Shown here: one piece after another, positions 48,208 through 51,979 of the stretch
How positions within the stretch are numbered: the first letter of the stretch is position 1
Layout of the letters: the number at the start of each line of letters is the position of its first letter
From: DAIDAN01 sp049303335
GTDB lineage: Archaea > Aenigmatarchaeota > Aenigmatarchaeia > Aenigmatarchaeales > DAIDAN01
Direction: 5' to 3'
NCBI GenBank assembly: GCA_049303335.1
Contig: JBAQNA010000032.1
Coordinates: forward strand, 1 to 51,979
Length of the DNA stretch: 51,979 bases
Notes under the pieces: model-generated
Told to the model about the DNA's origin: nothing
What the model saw: only the letters and a program-made list of their open reading frames with translations
Database searches by the model: none
Program-made: the position numbers and the translations under genes

Positions 48208-49620
48208 CTAAACTTTAGGCACGCTTCTTTTTCCAATTATTTTTTCCGCGAACCTTTTTGTAAACAGGTATTTTATGTGCTTCGCTTTCAGGTTTTTCAT
48301 ATAAAACATAATATTTTCACTGCCGTTCTTTTTCTTGACTGCTTCTCTAAAAATATCATACCATTCCTTAAGTTTCTGCGGTGAAATATTTTCGGAAAGG
48401 ACCATATCCTCCTTGAAACCTCCGAGATTTAATTTCCTTAAGTCGAATTCGGATGAATCCGACACGAAACCTTTCTGCTTCGCGTACTCCCACACTTCAG
48501 TCCTCGGATAAGGCGTTAAATGAAAGACGCGCGCTTCATCAAGGTTTTTGTCTTGCACAAGTGAAAGGCTCTGTTTCAAGTCCTCTTCCGTCTCATCAGG
48601 GCTGCCTATTATTATATCGCCTAACGTATTGAACCCGAATTTTTTACACATAGCAAGAGCGCTCCTGTTCTGCTCTACAGTCACGTTGCCTTTTTTCAGG
48701 TATTTCAAAATCCTTTCCGAGCCTGACTCGAGACCGAACTCCGTCACCGCAACGTTCATATTTTTCATATAATTGCATATGTCCTCGTTAATCAGATTAG
48801 CCCTCGCAAAAACATGAAATTCTAAATCTTTCAAGCCTTCCTTTTTAAGAAGCTCTGCTATTTCTTTTACCCTATCTTTTCTTGCGATAAACAAATCATC
48901 CCAAATATGTATTCCGTCCACATTGTATTTCTCAACCAGCTCCTTTATCTCGTTCACCACATACTGCGCTGAGTGGAATCTCGCTTGCTGCCAGAAGACG
49001 GACGTTGAGCAGAACGCACAGTTGTACGGGCAGCCGCGGCTTGTAAGCATATGAATGTAAACTCCAAATTTCCCGAAACAATCCCTTCTAAGTGTTGTAT
49101 AATATTCTTTCATCTTCAACAAATCTCTTGCGGGAAACGGGATAGTGTCAAGATTTTCTATGAGCTGCCTTTTTTCCGTCTGAATAATATTATTGCCATC
49201 TTTGAAAACAATTCCTTTTATTTTCTTCAAACATTCAGGCTCGAACGAACCCTTCCTTTCGAAAAGCTGCGCAAGCTCGAACATTGTCTGCTCGCCCTCG
49301 CCAATGACTGCGATGTCAAATGCTGAAGGCTGGAGGTGATGCGTCATCAATGTAATGTGGTTTCCGCCAATAATCAGCGGAACATCAAATTCTTTTTTAA
49401 TCTGCTCAGCCAGAATCTTTGCCTGCGGAAACTCGTAGGTCATTGAACCGATTCCTATAACATCGGGCTTTTCCCTGCGCAGCCGCTTCATCTGGTCCTC
49501 CTTGTCCACGATGACGGTGTTGTCAAAATTGCCGTACTTGCGCAAATATGAGGCTATGTAGGCGAGACCCAACGGAGGGTCGGGCTCGTTTCTTTCCAGG
49601 CTGACAAGCGCAAGTTTCAT
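48208..49620 (-). CDS. B12-binding-domain radical SAM enzyme, tandem paralogue A
   Basis: A 470-aa protein: a B12-type N-terminal domain (MKLALVSLERNEPDPPLGLA, VDKEDQMKRLRREKPDVIGI, LIIGGNHITLMTHH, GEGEQTMFELAQLFE), a radical SAM motif TSRGCPYNCAFCSTSVF, and a helical C-terminal extension. It is an obvious tandem paralogue of the gene at 49659-51077: the start, KRLXREKPD, GEGEQT, ERKGSFEPE and LTPYPRTEVWEYAK blocks match closely. The pair most likely arose by local duplication and carries out successive or regiospecific steps. TAGTAAGGCC precedes a likely ATG at 49620. The start at 49626 would add two residues. Confidence 0.88.
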   Translation of the reverse strand: MKLALVSLERNEPDPPLGLAYIASYLRKYGNFDNTVIVDKEDQMKRLRREKPDVIGIGSMTYEFPQAKILAEQIKKEFDVPLIIGGNHITLMTHHLQPSAFDIAVIGEGEQTMFELAQLFERKGSFEPECLKKIKGIVFKDGNNIIQTEKRQLIENLDTIPFPARDLLKMKEYYTTLRRDCFGKFGVYIHMLTSRGCPYNCAFCSTSVFWQQARFHSAQYVVNEIKELVEKYNVDGIHIWDDLFIARKDRVKEIAELLKKEGLKDLEFHVFARANLINEDICNYMKNMNVAVTEFGLESGSERILKYLKKGNVTVEQNRSALAMCKKFGFNTLGDIIIGSPDETEEDLKQSLSLVQDKNLDEARVFHLTPYPRTEVWEYAKQKGFVSDSSEFDLRKLNLGGFKEDMVLSENISPQKLKEWYDIFREAVKKKNGSENIMFYMKNLKAKHIKYLFTKRFAEKIIGKRSVPKV

Positions 49621-49658
49621 AATCATGGCCTTACTAAATTATTTTATATAGTTAAAAC

Positions 49659-51077
49659 TTATTTTCCGAATTTCATATAATCAAAAATCTCCCTTGACCT
49701 CCACAGCGCCTTTTTCACAAAGCTCGGGGACAGGAGATATTTCAAATATCTTGGCTTGAACTTGAGCATTTTCTCGTGATGTTTTTTCTTCAATTCCTCC
49801 TGAAAGAGATTGAACCATTCCGTGAATTTTTCTTTCGTCATTTCCTTTGTCAATATCATATCCGGTTTGTATCCGAACGAGAGCTGGTCAAGATTGAAGT
49901 TGAAATCTTCGGAAACAATGCCCTCCTTCTTGGCGTACTCCCATATTTCCGTCCCAGGCAAAGGCGTCAACTGAAAGACTTTAGCGGTGTCCATGTTCGG
50001 GTCCCTTATCAGGTCAAGCGTCTGTTTCAAGTCATCCTCGGTTTCGCCGGGCGTGCCTATTATGAAATATCCGCAGTTCTTTATTCCGTATTTTCTCGTG
50101 ACGCCTATCGCGCTCCTGTTGTCCGCGACCGTGACGTTGCCGGTTTTCAGGTAGTTCAATATTTTCTCGGAGCCGGACTCGAGGCCGAAGCCAACAAGAA
50201 CCACGTTCATCTCCTTCAGAAGTTTGCACACGTCGTCGTTCATCAGATTTGCCCTGCACGTGACGGAGAAATGCACGCGCTCGTTTATTCCCTTTTCCTT
50301 TATCATCCCGACTATCTTCGCTAGCCTTTCCTTGTTCGCCGTGAAAAGGTCGTCCCACATCACGATTCCCTCGACCTTGTATTTGTTTATGACCTCCTCC
50401 ATCTCGGAGACGACGTACTTCGCGGAATGCATCCTGAACGTCTGCCACGAGCGCGTTGACTGGCAGTACCTGCACCTGTAGGGGCAGCCGCGCGAAGTCA
50501 TCATCTGCGTGTAGATTGCCATCACGTCGCCGAGCACGGCGCGCCTCGGCATCAGGTACCAGTCCTTTTTTAGAAGGTCTCGCGCGGGGAAAGGAATCTC
50601 GTCAAGATTTTTTATGAGCGGCCTGCGCTCCGTCTGCTCGCTCCCGCCGGAAACGTTCCTGAAGACTATGCCTTTTATTTTTTTCAAATCTTCCGGTTCG
50701 AAAGAGCCTTTCTTTTCAAAAAGCTGCAGCAGCTCCAGAATTGTCTGCTCGCCCTCGCCTATAACGCCCAAATCAAAATTCGAGGGCGCGAGATGCGCGG
50801 GTATCGAAGAAATGTGCGGACCGCCTACCATAACAGGCGCGCCAAGCTTTTCCCTTACCTGTTTTGCAAGCGCGTTCGCGTGCGTGAACTCGTGCGTCAT
50901 CGCGCTTATCCCTACGATGTCGGGTTTTTCCCTTTCCAGCCTTTTGAGATGTTCCTCCTTGTCCACGATAATTATGTCTTTGAATCCGCCGTATTTCCTT
51001 GCATACGAAGCTATGTAGGCGAGACCCAACGGCGGGTCCCCGGATTTCATGTCAAGATTTACAAGAGCGAGCTTCAT
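49659..51077 (-). CDS. B12-binding-domain radical SAM enzyme, tandem paralogue B
   Basis: A 472-aa protein with the same layout as its downstream neighbour: MKLALVNLDMKSGDPPLGLA, DIVGISAMTHEFTHANALAK, PVMVGGPHISSIPAHLAPS in the cobalamin-type domain; TSRGCPYRCRYCQSTRSW in the radical SAM core; VVLVGFGLESGSEKILNYLK and LTPLPGTEIWEYAKKEG at the C-terminal side. Codon usage is GC-richer here than in the paralogue. Paralogue A lies downstream in the same direction with a 38-bp gap, so both probably form one transcript. The substrate is unknown; the surrounding envelope genes suggest lipid or glycan. Confidence 0.88.
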   Translation of the reverse strand: MKLALVNLDMKSGDPPLGLAYIASYARKYGGFKDIIIVDKEEHLKRLEREKPDIVGISAMTHEFTHANALAKQVREKLGAPVMVGGPHISSIPAHLAPSNFDLGVIGEGEQTILELLQLFEKKGSFEPEDLKKIKGIVFRNVSGGSEQTERRPLIKNLDEIPFPARDLLKKDWYLMPRRAVLGDVMAIYTQMMTSRGCPYRCRYCQSTRSWQTFRMHSAKYVVSEMEEVINKYKVEGIVMWDDLFTANKERLAKIVGMIKEKGINERVHFSVTCRANLMNDDVCKLLKEMNVVLVGFGLESGSEKILNYLKTGNVTVADNRSAIGVTRKYGIKNCGYFIIGTPGETEDDLKQTLDLIRDPNMDTAKVFQLTPLPGTEIWEYAKKEGIVSEDFNFNLDQLSFGYKPDMILTKEMTKEKFTEWFNLFQEELKKKHHEKMLKFKPRYLKYLLSPSFVKKALWRSREIFDYMKFGK

Positions 51078-51176
51078 AATATTACCAGTAAATATATTTT
51101 ACGAAAAAATACAGGCTGCTAAGGCGTTCCGTCCGCTGCAGCCAAAAAGGCGGATATGTGTTGACGAATCCAAACC

Positions 51177-51979
51177 TTAACGTATAGCTTCCCCGTAAAT
51201 CCTTTTAAGCGTTTTGTTCCTGCCGTTGATGGAGAATTTTTCTTTTATTATCCGCGCTCCTCGCTTTCCCATACTTTTTCTTAATGAATTATCCTCAATG
51301 AGCGCTGCCATGCTTTTCTCTATGCTTTCAATAAACTTTCCGTTCACGTTTTTCGACTTGTTTAAGAATTCTTTCCAGCTTTTGTCTTTCGGCCAGAACC
51401 TCAATGAAAGGTCGGAGTTGAACATCGAAAACGGCGCGTCCAATAAGATCCCGGATTTTCCATTTTCTATGATTTCGGGCGATGCATATATGTCCGTGGT
51501 GATTATCGGAACGGAACAGCTCATCGACTCCAAAAAGACGCCGCCGAAGGTGTCGACGAACGAGGGCATCACATAAACGTCCGCGTTCGAGTAGAAATTT
51601 CGTAAAAGTTCCTCTCTGCTCTTATTCGGCTCGACAAATATTATATTCTTAAAGTCTTCGTATTTTTTTGCATATTCTTCCGGCGGAACCGTTACCATTG
51701 TAAGCTCCGCGTCATATTTTTTGCTTATGCTTTCAAACGCCTTGAGCAGCTGCGGTCCGCACTTCTCGAAGAATGTCCTCCCAACGAAAAGGAATCTCAC
51801 TGATTCGTTTTTTGTCTTCTTTACCTTTCTTTCCGGGACTGCGGGATAAACGACTTCCGTCTTTTCACTTATCTTTTTGTTTCTGAAGAAATCTCCTATC
51901 GTTTTTTTTGCCGCCTGCGACCAAGGCAATATTTTTTTGCATTTTTCAGACAAAAGAATTTTTTCAATCGCTTTTTTGT
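51177..51979 (-). CDS. GT-B glycosyltransferase (GT4-like), 5' end outside the window
   Basis: A partial protein of at least 267 residues; its frame remains open to the right edge, with KKAIEKILLSEKCKKILPWS at the visible start, so the N-terminal domain lies beyond the window. The visible part is the C-terminal Rossmann domain: VRFLFVGRTFFEKCGPQLLK, YSNADVYVMPSFVDTFGGVF and LESMSCSVPIITTDIYASPE, the E-x7-E nucleotide-sugar binding motif of GT4-type retaining transferases. It would add a sugar from a nucleotide donor in the cytoplasm. It is co-directional with the two radical SAM paralogues. Bases 51078-51176 hold only a weak GGCTGC/GCAGCC inverted repeat. Confidence 0.85.
   Translation of the reverse strand, partial: KKAIEKILLSEKCKKILPWSQAAKKTIGDFFRNKKISEKTEVVYPAVPERKVKKTKNESVRFLFVGRTFFEKCGPQLLKAFESISKKYDAELTMVTVPPEEYAKKYEDFKNIIFVEPNKSREELLRNFYSNADVYVMPSFVDTFGGVFLESMSCSVPIITTDIYASPEIIENGKSGILLDAPFSMFNSDLSLRFWPKDKSWKEFLNKSKNVNGKFIESIEKSMAALIEDNSLRKSMGKRGARIIKEKFSINGRNKTLKRIYGEAIR

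Noticed and set aside
1..51979. tRNA, rRNA or other structured RNA genes
   Set aside because: Reading the intergenic intervals gave no cloverleaf pattern, T-psi-C consensus or ribosomal segment; small C/D-type RNAs cannot be excluded by eye.

Overview
The window is a gene-dense archaeal chromosome segment. Archaeal markers are a histone, RadB, a Cdc48/VAT AAA ATPase, an archaeal-type TyrRS, two TrmB-family regulators, a TFE-like protein, a type II methionine aminopeptidase, and TATA boxes about 25-30 nt upstream of many start codons (several apparently leaderless), alongside GGTGAT ribosome binding sites inside operons. Compact genes, many small unrecognised proteins and a mixed gene complement suggest a DPANN-type or other uncultivated archaeon. 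That placement is inference; no rRNA or tRNA gene is visible to settle it.

Layout. 1-4.1 kb: DUF192 protein, methionine aminopeptidase, an anchored surface protein and a UvrD-like helicase. 4.2-6.3 kb: an AT-richer accessory stretch with a nuclease-like gene broken by an in-frame TAA and a DUF5678/retropepsin-like pair. 6.4-9.4 kb: a secreted DUF5667 protein, the histone, and a TrmB regulator with a palindromic operator. 9.4-17 kb, all minus strand: DUF3467 protein, a frameshifted DUF1737-like gene, isochorismatase-family hydrolase, AIPR-type defence nuclease, Cdc48, a DUF2268 metalloprotease and a GNAT enzyme. 17.2-18.05 kb: an AT-rich Doc/Fic toxin-like gene with an overlapping tiny partner and a perfect 26-bp palindrome over its promoter. 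18.2-30 kb: RadB, an HD-domain protein, TrmB, then nucleotide synthesis (PyrE, Prs, PurL, PurQ, a divergent PurN-like enzyme, PurM). 30-38.6 kb: topoisomerase I, nitroreductase, SerRS, a TFE-like factor whose 5' end is frameshifted at an A9 run, TyrRS, and a beta-CASP RNase.

38.8-52 kb is a surface-glycan or lipid-modification cluster: an FAD oxidoreductase, a UbiA enzyme with the decaprenyl-phosphate phosphoribosyltransferase-type signature, a DUF362 protein, a GT-C glycosyltransferase, a GT-B glycosyltransferase cut by the window edge, and five radical SAM enzymes, four of them with B12-binding-type N-termini and two of those tandem paralogues. I infer that it builds and modifies a polyprenyl-linked sugar or a membrane lipid.

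The main candidates for something new are this radical SAM cluster, the zinc-ribbon Doc module with its 52-aa partner, the AIPR nuclease beside Cdc48, the identical RYIG C-termini of Cdc48 and the DUF3467 protein, a cysteine-cluster insertion in PRPP synthetase, and three genes (nuclease, DUF1737-like, TFE-like) interrupted by a single stop or a single-base frameshift. No CRISPR array, insertion sequence or structural RNA gene was recognised.
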